A stretch of DNA of 64,000 nt from Amorphoplanes digitatis (GTDB taxonomy: Bacteria > Actinomycetota > Actinomycetes > Mycobacteriales > Micromonosporaceae): contig NZ_JACHNH010000001.1 of NCBI RefSeq assembly GCF_014205335.1, forward strand, positions 372,001 through 436,000, given 5' to 3'. Of the stretch, positions 44,958 through 53,934 are shown piece after piece. Position numbers and translations under genes: made by a program. The notes under the pieces were generated by a model that saw nothing but the letters and a program-made list of their open reading frames with translations, did no database searches and was not told where the DNA came from. The stretch's first letter is position 1. Each line of letters opens with the position of its first letter.

Positions 44958-46913
44958 TCAGCCTGCCTGGAGGGTGAAGGTCTTGGCCATCTCGTCGAAG
45001 TACTGCTTCTTGTCGCCGAACTGTGCCTCGGTCGTGGTGAGGTAGAAGGAGTACATCTTGCCGCCGGTGGTGGTCTGCCACCAGATGCCGTGCCGCATGG
45101 TGTCGCCCTCGCCGCACGTGTACTCGAACTGGGCGCCGGTCAGCCCGGCGATCTCGACATCGGTCGCGCCGAGGTGGTTGAACGGCTTCGGGCAGGCCTT
45201 CGACTTCTTCAGCGTGCCCGGCGCCGTGGTCTCGGCGAACTTGCGCGGCGGGATGGATCCGGGCTCGATCAGGATCCGGACCTTCGTCGACTTGTCGTCC
45301 GGGTCGACGTAGTCGACCCAGTTGCCGCTCGCCGCGCGGGACCAGCCCTTCGGCACCCTCACCGTGACGGCGTCGTCGCCCTTGTAGTCCTGGGTCTCCA
45401 GCGACGCCGGCACGACCTGACCGCCGGTCGACGGCTGGTCGGGCGGCAGCGCCTTCTCGCCGCCGCCGGACAGCGAGAACACCAGCACCAGTACGACGAC
45501 CACGGCCAGCGCGCCGCCGCCGGCGATCAGCTGGGTCGAGCGCGGCCAGCCCTTCGCCGTGGCGACGGCCCGGGCCGTGTTCTCGCGGACCGTGGCGACC
45601 GCGTTGTCGATCATTGCGCGCCGCTTCGCGGCCGGGTTCGTCACTACCGTGCCGGGCATCGGGTCACGGGCCGCGCGGGCGCCGTCCCACTGCCGCCGCG
45701 GCGGCAGCACGCTTGTCGCCTCGCTCTGCTGGGCGCCCGGCGGGATGACGCTGGTCCGGTTGTTGTCGTCGAGGCCGGGCGGCGGCGGGTAGGCGCCGGT
45801 CGGCGCGTCCGCGGGCTCGGCCTCGGGCGCGCGGCGCCGGCCGCCGCCGGAGTTGCCCGGCTTGAGCTTGGACAGGCGGCCGGTCAGCGACTCGCCGGGT
45901 GCGAGCATGGCCCGGCCGCCGATCTGGCCGGACGGCTTCGGCTGCTGCGGCGGGATGGGCTGGGTCTCGGCCGCCGGCGGGCGCTGCGCCGGCACCACCG
46001 AATAGGGGTCCGTCATCATGTGCGGCGGTGCCTTGCTGGCCAGCGGGCCGGCCAGCTGCTGGCGCAGCATGGTGCGCGCGCTCTGCACGTCGAAGCGCCG
46101 GGCCGGGTCCTTCTCCAGCAGCCCCATCAGCACCGGGGTCAGCGAGCCCGCGCGCACCGCCGGGGTCGGCGGGTCCTCGACGACGGCGTGCATCGTCTCG
46201 ATCGGGTCGCCCTTGTCGAACGGCGGGCGGCCCTCGATCGCGGTGTAGAGCGTGACGCCGAGCGAGAACAGGTCGCTGGGCGGCCCGAAGTCGCTGCCCA
46301 TCGCCCGCTCGGGCGAGATGAAGTGCGGCGAGCCCAGCACCATGCCGGGCGTGGTCAGCTGCACGTCGGTGGGCATCCGGGCGACGCCGAAGTCGGTGAG
46401 CACGCAGCGGCCGTCGGTGCAGATCAGCACGTTGGCGGGCTTGACGTCGCGGTGCAGCACGCCGTGCGCGTGCGCGACCTCGAGCGCGCCGAGCAGCGCG
46501 ATGCCGATCTTCGCCACCACGCGGGGCGCGACCGGGCCGTCCTCGATGACCATGTCGGCGAGGCTGCGCGCCTCCAGCAGCTCCATGACGATCCACGGGC
46601 GGCCGTTCTCGTGCACCACGTCGTAGACCTGCACGACGGCCGGGTGCTGGAGGGCGGCGGCGGCCCGCGCCTCGCGCATCGTCCGCTCGTACATCGAGTC
46701 GCGGTCGCTCGGAGCCAGGCCGGGCGGGAGGATGACCTCCTTGATGGCCACGTCGCGGCGGAGCAGCGTGTCCGCGGCCCGCCAGACCGTGCCCATGCCG
46801 CCGTGGCCCACCGCGGCGCGCAGCGTGTAACGCCCGCCGATGAGCGTGCCCGGGGCCGCGCGTCCGCTGGTCGGAGCAGAGTTGCCACCGCTCCAGGTCG
46901 GAATCTGAGTCAC
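44958..46913 (-). CDS. membrane serine/threonine protein kinase
   Basis: About 651 residues from GTG 46913. Kinase domain (about 25-285): GHGGMGTVWRA (Gly loop), VAIKEV (Lys), HRDVKPANV, DFGVA, SPERAMGSDFGPPSDLFSLGV. Then a Pro/Gln-rich juxtamembrane linker, one membrane segment (about 459-484) and an extracellular domain of about 165 residues with no PASTA repeats and a Cys pair. The start is uncertain: no good ribosome site precedes GTG 46913. A TTG at 47012 would add 33 residues with no kinase homology. The ligand of the outer domain is unknown. Confidence 0.9.
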   Translation of the reverse strand: MTQIPTWSGGNSAPTSGRAAPGTLIGGRYTLRAAVGHGGMGTVWRAADTLLRRDVAIKEVILPPGLAPSDRDSMYERTMREARAAAALQHPAVVQVYDVVHENGRPWIVMELLEARSLADMVIEDGPVAPRVVAKIGIALLGALEVAHAHGVLHRDVKPANVLICTDGRCVLTDFGVARMPTDVQLTTPGMVLGSPHFISPERAMGSDFGPPSDLFSLGVTLYTAIEGRPPFDKGDPIETMHAVVEDPPTPAVRAGSLTPVLMGLLEKDPARRFDVQSARTMLRQQLAGPLASKAPPHMMTDPYSVVPAQRPPAAETQPIPPQQPKPSGQIGGRAMLAPGESLTGRLSKLKPGNSGGGRRRAPEAEPADAPTGAYPPPPGLDDNNRTSVIPPGAQQSEATSVLPPRRQWDGARAARDPMPGTVVTNPAAKRRAMIDNAVATVRENTARAVATAKGWPRSTQLIAGGGALAVVVVLVLVFSLSGGGEKALPPDQPSTGGQVVPASLETQDYKGDDAVTVRVPKGWSRAASGNWVDYVDPDDKSTKVRILIEPGSIPPRKFAETTAPGTLKKSKACPKPFNHLGATDVEIAGLTGAQFEYTCGEGDTMRHGIWWQTTTGGKMYSFYLTTTEAQFGDKKQYFDEMAKTFTLQAG

Positions 46914-47105
46914 GAGAGATGCCACCGAAGGGGGTAGGGGGCTGTCGGCCAACCAGGCTATCTTGCCGGTTCCCACCCCTTTTCGGAAAGCCGCCGAGGG
47001 GGTGTTCTCCAAACCTCGACCGTGGGTGAGCGCGTTGTCGCATAGGGTGGAACTTTTCGGACGGAGAGTGCAAAATACCTCACCCGCGTGTGCTTAACGC
47101 TGCTT

Positions 47106-47111
47106 TAGGAT
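47106..47111 (+). promoter_or_regulatory. predicted -10 of the mutase gene
   Basis: TAGGAT ends 7 bases before GTG 47119; no ribosome site. The remaining 190 bp of this divergent gap shows no other clear signal. Confidence 0.45.
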
Positions 47112-47118
47112 CGCCCTT

Positions 47119-48690
47119 GTGAACGCAGAATCCGGGTTCGAGATCAAGCCGGTATACGGCAGCGGTGACGTGGCGCCCGACGTCGACACCAGGCTCGGCG
47201 AACCCGGAGCGTATCCGTACACCCGGGGCGTCTACCCGACGATGTACACCCAGCGCCCGTGGACGATGCGGCAGTACGCGGGCTTCGGCACCGCCGCCGA
47301 GTCCAACGCCCGCTACCACCAGCTGCTGGCGGCCGGGACGATGGGCCTGTCGGTCGCCTTCGACCTGCCCACCCAGATGGGCTACGACTCCGACGACCCC
47401 ATCGCGCACGGCGAGGTCGGGAAGGTCGGCGTGGCCATCGACTCGATCGACGACATGCGGCAGCTCTTCGACGGCATCCCGCTGGACAAGGTCTCCACGT
47501 CGATGACGATCAACGCGCCCGGCTCGGTGCTGCTGCTGCTCTACCAGCTCGTCGCCGAGGAGCAGGGCGTGCCCGGCTCCGCGCTGACCGGCACCATCCA
47601 GAACGACATCCTCAAGGAATACATCGCCCGCGGCACCTACATCTTCCCGCCGAAGCCGTCGCTGCGCCTGGTCGCCGACACGTTCGCGTACTGCCGCGCC
47701 GAGATCCCGAGGTGGAACACCATCTCGATCTCCGGCTACCACATGGCGGAGGCCGGCGCGACGCCCGCGCAGGAGATCGCGTTCACGCTGGCCAACGGCA
47801 TCGAGTACGTGCGCGCGGCGATCGCCGCCGGGCTCGCCGTAGACGACTTCGCGCCCCGGCTCTCGTTCTTCTTCGTCGCACGCACCACGCTGCTCGAGGA
47901 GATCGCCAAGTTCCGGGCGGCCCGGCGGATGTGGGCCCGGATCATGCGCGACGAGTTCGGCGCGAAGAATCCGAAGTCGCTGATGCTGCGGTTCCACACA
48001 CAGACCGCCGGCGTGCAGCTCACCGCGCAGCAGCCCGAGGTCAACCTGGTCCGGGTCGCGGTGCAGGCGCTGGGCGCGGTCGCCGGCGGCACCCAGTCGC
48101 TGCACACCAACGCCTACGACGAGGCGATCGCGCTGCCGACGCAGAAGTCGGCCCGGCTCGCCCTGCGCACCCAGCAGGTGCTCGCGTACGAGAGCGGCCT
48201 GGTGGACACCGTCGACCCGTTCGCCGGCTCGTACGTGATCGAGGCGATGACCGACGAGGTCGAGGCCGCCGCGACCGCGCTGATCGAGCGGGTCTTCAGC
48301 TTCGGCTCGTCCGTCGAGGCGATCGAGCAGGGCTTCCAGAAGCAGGAGATCGAGACCTCGGCGTACCGGATCTCCCAGCAGATCGACAGCGGCGAGCGGG
48401 TCGTCGTCGGCGTCAACCGCTTCGGCATCGACGAGGAGGAGAAGTACGAGCCGCTCCGGGTCGATCCCGCGATCGAGGCGGACCAGGCCGCCCGACTGGC
48501 GAAGCTGCGCGCCGACCGCGACTCCCCGGCGGTCGAGGCGGCGCTGGAGGATATGCGCAGGGCGGCGGCGGGTACGGAGAACGTCCTGCCCCCGATGCGC
48601 GCCGCCTTGCGACTGCGTGCCACCGTGGGCGAGGTATGCCACACACTTCGCGACGTGTGGGGCGTGTACCACCCCGTTGAGCACTTCTGA
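47119..48690 (+). CDS. methylmalonyl-CoA-mutase-type acyl-CoA mutase, large subunit without B12 domain
   Basis: 523 residues, the substrate-binding TIM barrel only. Residues that separate methylmalonyl- from isobutyryl-CoA mutase can be aligned: Tyr39, Met42, Arg46, Thr49, Arg51, Tyr53, Gln161, Arg171 and His208 correspond to Tyr75, Met78, Arg82, Thr85, Arg87, Tyr89, Gln197, Arg207 and His244 of the Propionibacterium enzyme. The pocket is therefore of methylmalonyl type (isobutyryl enzymes have Phe and Gln at the 89 and 207 positions). The flanking wording ([18 protein letters not shown]) is closer to IcmA. A separate B12-binding small subunit is needed and is not in the window. Divergent from the kinase. 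Confidence 0.9.
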   Translation: MNAESGFEIKPVYGSGDVAPDVDTRLGEPGAYPYTRGVYPTMYTQRPWTMRQYAGFGTAAESNARYHQLLAAGTMGLSVAFDLPTQMGYDSDDPIAHGEVGKVGVAIDSIDDMRQLFDGIPLDKVSTSMTINAPGSVLLLLYQLVAEEQGVPGSALTGTIQNDILKEYIARGTYIFPPKPSLRLVADTFAYCRAEIPRWNTISISGYHMAEAGATPAQEIAFTLANGIEYVRAAIAAGLAVDDFAPRLSFFFVARTTLLEEIAKFRAARRMWARIMRDEFGAKNPKSLMLRFHTQTAGVQLTAQQPEVNLVRVAVQALGAVAGGTQSLHTNAYDEAIALPTQKSARLALRTQQVLAYESGLVDTVDPFAGSYVIEAMTDEVEAAATALIERVFSFGSSVEAIEQGFQKQEIETSAYRISQQIDSGERVVVGVNRFGIDEEEKYEPLRVDPAIEADQAARLAKLRADRDSPAVEAALEDMRRAAAGTENVLPPMRAALRLRATVGEVCHTLRDVWGVYHPVEHF

Positions 48691-48915
48691 TCGAGGTCTC
48701 GGGTCGGGCCGGAGCCGCGTTACCTTCGCGTTTCGTCACCCGTTGTAGGAAGTGGTGAACTGATGCCGCCCGCGAAAGGCTCTAATCAGGGCTTTAGTGA
48801 CACGGTTAGGGTTGATCATTGCGGGAATGGCGTTGCACAGCGTCACCTCATCAGGTCTAAGCTGTCGCGCGTTGCGGAAACCGGTTCAGTTGACGAGAGC
48901 GATAGAGAATCCGAC

Positions 48916-50175
48916 GTGACAACAGCCTTGACCGTGCCCGACGACTCCCAGCTGGCGCCCTTCCCGGGGCCGCCGCCGGGCGCCGACCCGCTGCCCGGCC
49001 AGCTCGACCGCTGGCTCGCCTCCCGGGGCGCCGAGCTGGTAGCGATCCGGCGGCACATCCACGCGCACCCGGAGCCGTCGCACGCCGAGTTCGAGACCGC
49101 CGCACTTGTCGCCCGCGAGCTCGCCGTCGCCGGCCTGAGCCCGCAGCTGCTGCCCAAGGGCAACGGTCTGATCTGCGACATCGGCGAGGGCGACCGGGTG
49201 ATCGCGTTCCGCGCCGACCTCGACGCGCTGCCGCTTCAGGACACCAAGGACGTGCCCTACCGCTCGACGGTCGACCGGGTCGCGCACGCCTGCGGCCACG
49301 ACGTGCACACCACCGTGCTGCTCGGCCTCGGCCTCGCCCTGGCCCAGCTCAACGAGCAGGGCGAGCTGCCCGGCCGGGTCCGGCTGATCTTCCAGCCCGC
49401 GGAGGAGTGCGTCCCGTCCGGCGCGCCCGAGGTCATCGCCTCCGGCGCGCTCAAGGACGTCGCGGCGATCTACGCGCTGCACTGCTACCCCCAGCTGCCG
49501 GCCGGCCTGGTCGGCGTCCGCTCCGGCCCGTTCACGGCCGCCGCCGACACCGTCGAGGTCCGCCTCAGCGGCCCGGGCGGGCACACCGCGCGCCCGCACC
49601 TGACGGCCGACCTGGTGCACGCGCTCGGCCGGGTCATCGTCGACGTGCCCGCGCTGCTCGACCGGCGGGTCGACCCGCGCGCCGGCGTCTCGATGGTCTG
49701 GGGCGCGGTGCGGGCCGGGCAGGCGTTCAACGCGATCCCGGGCGAGGGCTCGGTGCTCGGCACGGTCCGCATACTCAACCGCGAGGCCTGGCGCGAGGCC
49801 CCGGAGCTGATCACCAAGCTGATCCGCGACGTGGTCGCCGCGACCGGCGCCGAGGTCGAGGTCAAGTACACCCGCGGCGTCCCGCCGGTGATCAACGACC
49901 GGATGGCGGCCGCGGTGATCGCGGGCGCGGCCGGCGCGGCGCTCGGCCCGGACCGGGTCGTCGAGGCCGAGATCAGCATGGGCGGCGAGGACTTCGCCTT
50001 CTATCTCGAGAACGTGCCGGGTGCGATGATCCGGCTCGGCACCGGCGCGCCGGGCCAGGACGTGCACGCGGACCTGCACCAGTCGAACTTCGACGTCGAC
50101 GAGCGGTGCATCGGTTATGGGGTGCGGGTGTTGGTGCATACCGCGCTCGCCGCGCTGTCGACCGCGGCTTACTGA
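48916..50175 (+). CDS. M20 family amidohydrolase/metallopeptidase
   Basis: About 419 residues, related to N-acyl-amino-acid and hippurate hydrolases. IRRHIHAHPEPSHAEFET, FRADLDALPL (metal Asp), AHACGHDVHTT, FQPAEEC (catalytic Glu), and GGEDFAFYLENVPGAMIRLG near the end. The N-terminal 35 residues are Pro/Asp-rich and unlike the family. The start is uncertain: GTG 48916 fits the codon pattern, whereas ATG 48763 has a good AGGAAG site but adds 51 unusual residues. The substrate cannot be read. Confidence 0.85.
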   Translation: MTTALTVPDDSQLAPFPGPPPGADPLPGQLDRWLASRGAELVAIRRHIHAHPEPSHAEFETAALVARELAVAGLSPQLLPKGNGLICDIGEGDRVIAFRADLDALPLQDTKDVPYRSTVDRVAHACGHDVHTTVLLGLGLALAQLNEQGELPGRVRLIFQPAEECVPSGAPEVIASGALKDVAAIYALHCYPQLPAGLVGVRSGPFTAAADTVEVRLSGPGGHTARPHLTADLVHALGRVIVDVPALLDRRVDPRAGVSMVWGAVRAGQAFNAIPGEGSVLGTVRILNREAWREAPELITKLIRDVVAATGAEVEVKYTRGVPPVINDRMAAAVIAGAAGAALGPDRVVEAEISMGGEDFAFYLENVPGAMIRLGTGAPGQDVHADLHQSNFDVDERCIGYGVRVLVHTALAALSTAAY

Positions 50176-50224
50176 CAAAGATCAAGAGCGTTAACACCGA
50201 TCATGAGCTTTTTTGCCACGGCGG

Positions 50225-50290
50225 TGCATGGTGCTGACCGTCGCTCCCGCGGGCCCCGGTCGCTTCGCTCCCTTCCGGGTGCGTGAGTGG
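50225..50290. repeat. interspersed 66-bp repeat, copy B
   Basis: Partner of copy A (22109-22174), 59 of 66 bases identical. It too lies in a gap between converging genes, downstream of a plus-strand stop and preceded by GATCAAGA (50180-50187). A TTTTTT run at 50209-50214 lies between. Confidence 0.8.
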
Positions 50291-50325
50291 TCGCGCTCGT
50301 CGCCGCTGCGCGCCGACAGAACAAA

Positions 50326-50358
50326 GGCCCTGTCGCCTCGGATCGAGGCGACAGGGCC
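50326..50358. terminator. terminator of the DUF4349 gene
   Basis: GGCCCTGTCGCCTCG and its exact complement form a 15-bp stem with loop GAT. On the minus strand it is followed by TTTGTT, so it terminates the gene ending at 50364; it may work in both directions. Confidence 0.82.
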
Positions 50359-50363
50359 GACTG

Positions 50364-51446
50364 CTATTTGGCGTCCTTCTCGTCGGGCGAAGCCGGGGTA
50401 GCCGGCGGTGCGGACTGCGGGGCCGCCGGGGGCGCGGATTGCGGGGCGGCCGGGGGTGCGGGGCGGTGCGGGTGGACCGGGTAGCCCGGCGGCGGGCCGT
50501 GTGTCGCGAAGGCGGGGATCGCCGGGCGGGGCGGGCTGGCCGGGTGGGACCGGCGGTAGCGGCGGTAGGCCAGGACGATGGCCCAGGCCGGGAGGCCGAT
50601 GGCGATGAGCCAGGGCAGCAGCCAGCCGATGATCGTCACCAGGACACCCAGCGAGGTCAGTAGGCCCTTCCAGCCGTTCTCCAGGCCTGCCAGGAAGCCG
50701 GGCGGGCCGTCCTCCTTCGGCTGATTGGCGACCGCCTCCGGGTCGAGCAGGATCACGGTGATCGTCGACAGGGACGTCAGGTCGGCCAGGCGGCGCTTCT
50801 TCGCCTCCAGCGACGCCAGGTCCGCCTCGCGCGTCGCCACCTCGCGCTCCAGCATCACCAGGTCGTTCAGGGACTTCGCCTGGGCGAGCAGCTTGCGGCC
50901 GCTCTCCACCCGGGCCTTCTGGGTGGCGATCCGGGCGTCCAGGTCGATGACCGCCTCGGTGACGTCCTCGGTGTTGATGCCGCGCTGCTCCTCGTCGCCC
51001 AGCTCCGCGAGCTGGGTGACCACGGTGGAGAACTTGTCCGTCGGCACGCGCAGCTCGAGTGAGGCGTCCGACGAGCCGGAGCCGCTGTTGCGCTTGTCGC
51101 CGCTGACGAAGCCGCCCGCGGCGGTCGCGATGCCGGAGGCGCGAGCCGCGGAGATGTTCACGTCGTCGACGCGTACGGTGATCGAGCCGGTGTAGATGAT
51201 CGACCGCTGGTCGACGGCCAGGTTGGGCGCCTGCGCCGTCTGGTCCTTGCCCTGCGAGTCGGCGTCCTCCCGAGGCGCCTCGGGCGCGCCGGCCGCGGGA
51301 GCCTCGGCCGCGCCCTTGTCGGACCCGCCGCCCGAGGTGGACTGCGTATCGTCCGAGCCGCCGCTGCCGCCGCAACCCGCCAGTGCCAGTGTCAAGGCCA
51401 GCCCGACGGCACCGACTGCCGCCGCTATCTTTCGTCCTGCACGCAT
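50364..51446 (-). CDS. DUF4349 lipoprotein
   Basis: 360 residues, ATG 51446 with GGAGG 6 bases upstream. Lipoprotein signal ending LALAGC (Cys about 25), a Ser/Gly/Ala linker, then DUF4349 (about 80-260): IIYTGSITVRVDDVN, LELRVPTDKF, a long coiled coil (LDARIATQKARVESGRKLLAQAKSLNDLVMLEREVATREADLASLEAKKRRLADLTSLST in parts) and a C-terminal membrane segment (about 270-295). A Pro-rich tail has three APPAAPQS-type repeats. Likely an envelope protein anchored at both ends; function unknown. Confidence 0.87.
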   Translation of the reverse strand: MRAGRKIAAAVGAVGLALTLALAGCGGSGGSDDTQSTSGGGSDKGAAEAPAAGAPEAPREDADSQGKDQTAQAPNLAVDQRSIIYTGSITVRVDDVNISAARASGIATAAGGFVSGDKRNSGSGSSDASLELRVPTDKFSTVVTQLAELGDEEQRGINTEDVTEAVIDLDARIATQKARVESGRKLLAQAKSLNDLVMLEREVATREADLASLEAKKRRLADLTSLSTITVILLDPEAVANQPKEDGPPGFLAGLENGWKGLLTSLGVLVTIIGWLLPWLIAIGLPAWAIVLAYRRYRRSHPASPPRPAIPAFATHGPPPGYPVHPHRPAPPAAPQSAPPAAPQSAPPATPASPDEKDAK

Positions 51447-51555
51447 GGATCCTCCGTTGACCGTTGAGATCTGCACCCTGGGACGCGCGACGCGGATGCG
51501 CCGGTTCCGGCAGACTGCGAGGTGAGCGGTCACGATTCGGCACCGGAGGGGTCCC

Positions 51556-52185
51556 GTGCGCGTCACGAAGTTCACGCATTCCTGCCTGCGCGTCGAGGGC
51601 GGCGACGCCGTCCTCGTCGTCGACCCGGGCGCGTTCAGCGAAAGGTCGGCCCTTGACGGGGCCGACGCCGTGCTGATCACGCACGAGCACTTCGACCATC
51701 TCGACACCGATGCTCTGGCGGCCGCGCTCGTCAAGCACCCCGGCCTGCGGGTGTACGCGCACCCCCAGGTGCTGCCCAAGCTGGAGGCGCTCGCGGTCAC
51801 GGCCGTCGAGGCCGGAACGGAGTTCACGGCGGCGGGCTTCAGCGTCCGCGCGTACGGGGGTCAGCACGCGGTCATCCACGCGGACATCCCGCGGATCGCC
51901 AACCTGGGCTACCTGATCTCCGACGGCGCCGGCTCGGTGTACACGCCCGGCGACTCGTTCACGGTGCCCGACGAGCACGTCGACACGCTCTTCGTGCCGC
52001 TGAACGCGCCCTGGATGAAGCTGAGCGAGGCGATCGACTTCGTCCGCGCGGTCAAGCCGGACCGGGCCTTCGCGCTGCACGATTACCTGCTCACCGACAC
52101 CGGCGCGCAGGTATCCGACGGGCACCTGGAGCGGCTGGGCGGCACCAGGTACGCGCACGTCGCGCCCGGCACTACCCTCGACTGA
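51556..52185 (+). CDS. MBL-fold metal-dependent hydrolase
   Basis: 209 residues. The metal motif HEHFDHLD (about residue 45), a conserved HAV and a terminal ALHDYLL fit the beta-lactamase-like fold, UlaG/YtnP-like. The substrate is unknown; no substrate domain is attached. GTG 51556 has GGAGG 7 bases upstream. Divergent from the DUF4349 gene, followed closely by the next gene. Confidence 0.85.
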   Translation: MRVTKFTHSCLRVEGGDAVLVVDPGAFSERSALDGADAVLITHEHFDHLDTDALAAALVKHPGLRVYAHPQVLPKLEALAVTAVEAGTEFTAAGFSVRAYGGQHAVIHADIPRIANLGYLISDGAGSVYTPGDSFTVPDEHVDTLFVPLNAPWMKLSEAIDFVRAVKPDRAFALHDYLLTDTGAQVSDGHLERLGGTRYAHVAPGTTLD

Positions 52186-52186
52186 C

Positions 52187-53104
52187 GTGCCGGCCAGCAC
52201 CGAGGAGCTGATCCGGGCGCTCTACGAGGCGCCGCCGGACGGGTTCGTCGCGGGCCGGGCCGCCGCGGTGGCGCAGGCCCGGGAGGCCGGCGACAAGGAG
52301 ACGGCGAAGCGGCTGGCCGCGCTGCGCAAGCCGACCGTTGCGGCCTGGCTGGTCAACCTGCTCGCCCTGCGCCGGCCGGAGCTGATCGACGAGCTGGTCG
52401 AGCTCGCCACCGCGCTGCGCGCGGCACAGCGCGGCCTGCACGGCGAGCAGCTGCGCGAGCTGTCCACCCAGCGCCGCCAGGTGGTGTCCGCGCTGGTCAA
52501 CGCCGCGCAGCGGCTGGCCGTCGAGGAGGAGCCCGGGCTGCGCACGGTGAAGCTGCCGATGGCCGAGGTGGAGGCGACGCTGACGGCGGCGCTGGCCGAG
52601 CCGGAGGTCGCCGAACAGGTCCGCGGCGGGCGGCTGGTGCGGGCGGCGACCTACGCCGGCTTCGGCGAGGTGCCCCGGCCCCGGCTGCGCCTGGTCACGG
52701 CGGAGGATCCGCCCGAGCCGGCGGCCGGGGAGCCCGAGTCCGCCCCGGTGCCGTCACTTTCGGACGAGCGGAAGCGGCGGGCCGACGGCAAGGCCCGGCA
52801 GCAGCGGGCCGAGCGCCGGCGCGAGCTCGAGCGGGAGCTGACCGCGGCGCGGGCGGCGGACACCCGGGCGCGTACCCGCCTCGAACGGGCCGAGGCGGCC
52901 GAGCGTGACGCAGCACACGCGGTTGACGAGATCGAGGAGCAGCTCGCCGAGCTCGAACGGCAGCGGATCGTCGCGCAGGCCGAGCTGTCCCGGCGCAAGC
53001 TGGCCCGACGCTCGTCGGAGCGCGACGCGTCGGCGGCCCGGCGTCAGGTCGGCGACGTCGAGGCGGCGATCGAGGATCTCGACGCCGATGAACCGGATCA
53101 TTAG
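52187..53104 (+). CDS. unknown coiled-coil protein
   Basis: 305 residues, not recognised. N-terminal half helical, with the pattern ELIRALYEAPPDGFVAGRAAAVAQAREAGDKETAKRLAALRKPTVAAWLVNLLALRRPEL read in segments; the C-terminal 120 residues are a Glu/Arg/Ala-rich coiled coil. No cofactor motif. GTG 52187 is 1 bp after the previous stop; TACCCT (52173-52178) at 8 bases could also start a leaderless transcript. Homologous-looking proteins are common as hypotheticals in actinobacteria (impression only). Confidence 0.75.
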   Translation: MPASTEELIRALYEAPPDGFVAGRAAAVAQAREAGDKETAKRLAALRKPTVAAWLVNLLALRRPELIDELVELATALRAAQRGLHGEQLRELSTQRRQVVSALVNAAQRLAVEEEPGLRTVKLPMAEVEATLTAALAEPEVAEQVRGGRLVRAATYAGFGEVPRPRLRLVTAEDPPEPAAGEPESAPVPSLSDERKRRADGKARQQRAERRRELERELTAARAADTRARTRLERAEAAERDAAHAVDEIEEQLAELERQRIVAQAELSRRKLARRSSERDASAARRQVGDVEAAIEDLDADEPDH

Positions 53105-53144
53105 CCGGTTTCCTGAACCGGTCAGGGAGAGCAGAATCGGGCGC

Positions 53145-53879
53145 GTGACCCCCGAACAGGCATCCGCCAACGCCAAGCCGGGACTCGCCAAACTCGTCGG
53201 TGCGTTCGCTGAGTCGCCGCAGACGCTGCGCCGCGCGCGGCTGATGGGTTTGTCCGGGTGGGCCTACCACGTGTCGGCGCGCGCGGGTGCGCTGGGCGAC
53301 GTGCGCCCGGAGACGGTCGCCGCGGCGATCGGTTTCATCGCGCCCGACGCCGTGACCGACGGCTGGGAGGCGGCGGCCAAGACCACCCCGCCGGTCGAGG
53401 TGGCCGCCTGGCACCTGCACGAGCTGTGCCGGTGGGGCGTCGCCGAGCTGGGCGGCTTCCCCCGGCTGAACCGGCTGCTGGAGCTCTCGAAGCGGGTCGT
53501 GTCCGCAGTGGACGCCGCCGGGCTGCCGCTCTTCGCCGCGTGGCGCGCGATGCCGGTGCCCGAGACGGCGCCCGGCGCGCAGGCGGCGGTGATGCTGCAC
53601 CTGCTGCACGAGCACCGGCTCGGCGTGCACGTGGTCGCGGTCCGGGCCAGCGGGCTCACCCCGTTGCAGGCGATCATCGCGGGCCCGGACGGCGAGACGG
53701 ACGCGGTGGCGTTCGGCTGGCAGCCGCCCTACCCGTCGCCGGGGCCGATAGTGCGCCGCCTGATGTGGGCGGAGTCGGTCGCGGACTCGCTGGCCGGCCA
53801 GGCGTACGCGCAGCTCGACCGGGCCGAGCGGATCGAGCTCTGCGGGCTGCTGGAGTCGCTGTCGCACCGGCTCGGGTGA
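53145..53879 (+). CDS. SCO6745-type helical protein
   Basis: 244 residues from GTG 53145, preceded by CAGAAT at a 7-base spacing. TPEQASANAKPGLAKLVGAF, LMGLSGWAYHVSARAGALGDVRPETVAAAIGFIAP and the late PGPIVRRLMWAESVADSLAGQAYAQLDRAER match the layout I associate with the SCO6745 family, helical proteins of unknown function. An in-frame ATG at 53088 would overlap the previous gene and add 19 residues. Confidence 0.65.
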   Translation: MTPEQASANAKPGLAKLVGAFAESPQTLRRARLMGLSGWAYHVSARAGALGDVRPETVAAAIGFIAPDAVTDGWEAAAKTTPPVEVAAWHLHELCRWGVAELGGFPRLNRLLELSKRVVSAVDAAGLPLFAAWRAMPVPETAPGAQAAVMLHLLHEHRLGVHVVAVRASGLTPLQAIIAGPDGETDAVAFGWQPPYPSPGPIVRRLMWAESVADSLAGQAYAQLDRAERIELCGLLESLSHRLG

Positions 53880-53934
53880 CGAACTCCGCCGCGGGCGGGC
53901 TGAGCCCCCGATTTCGGTTGGCCGTCGCGCCGTT

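Noticed and set aside
48763..48915. ATG 48763 as start of the M20 amidohydrolase
   Set aside because: A fair ribosome site exists, but the 51 extra residues have atypical composition; kept only as an alternative.
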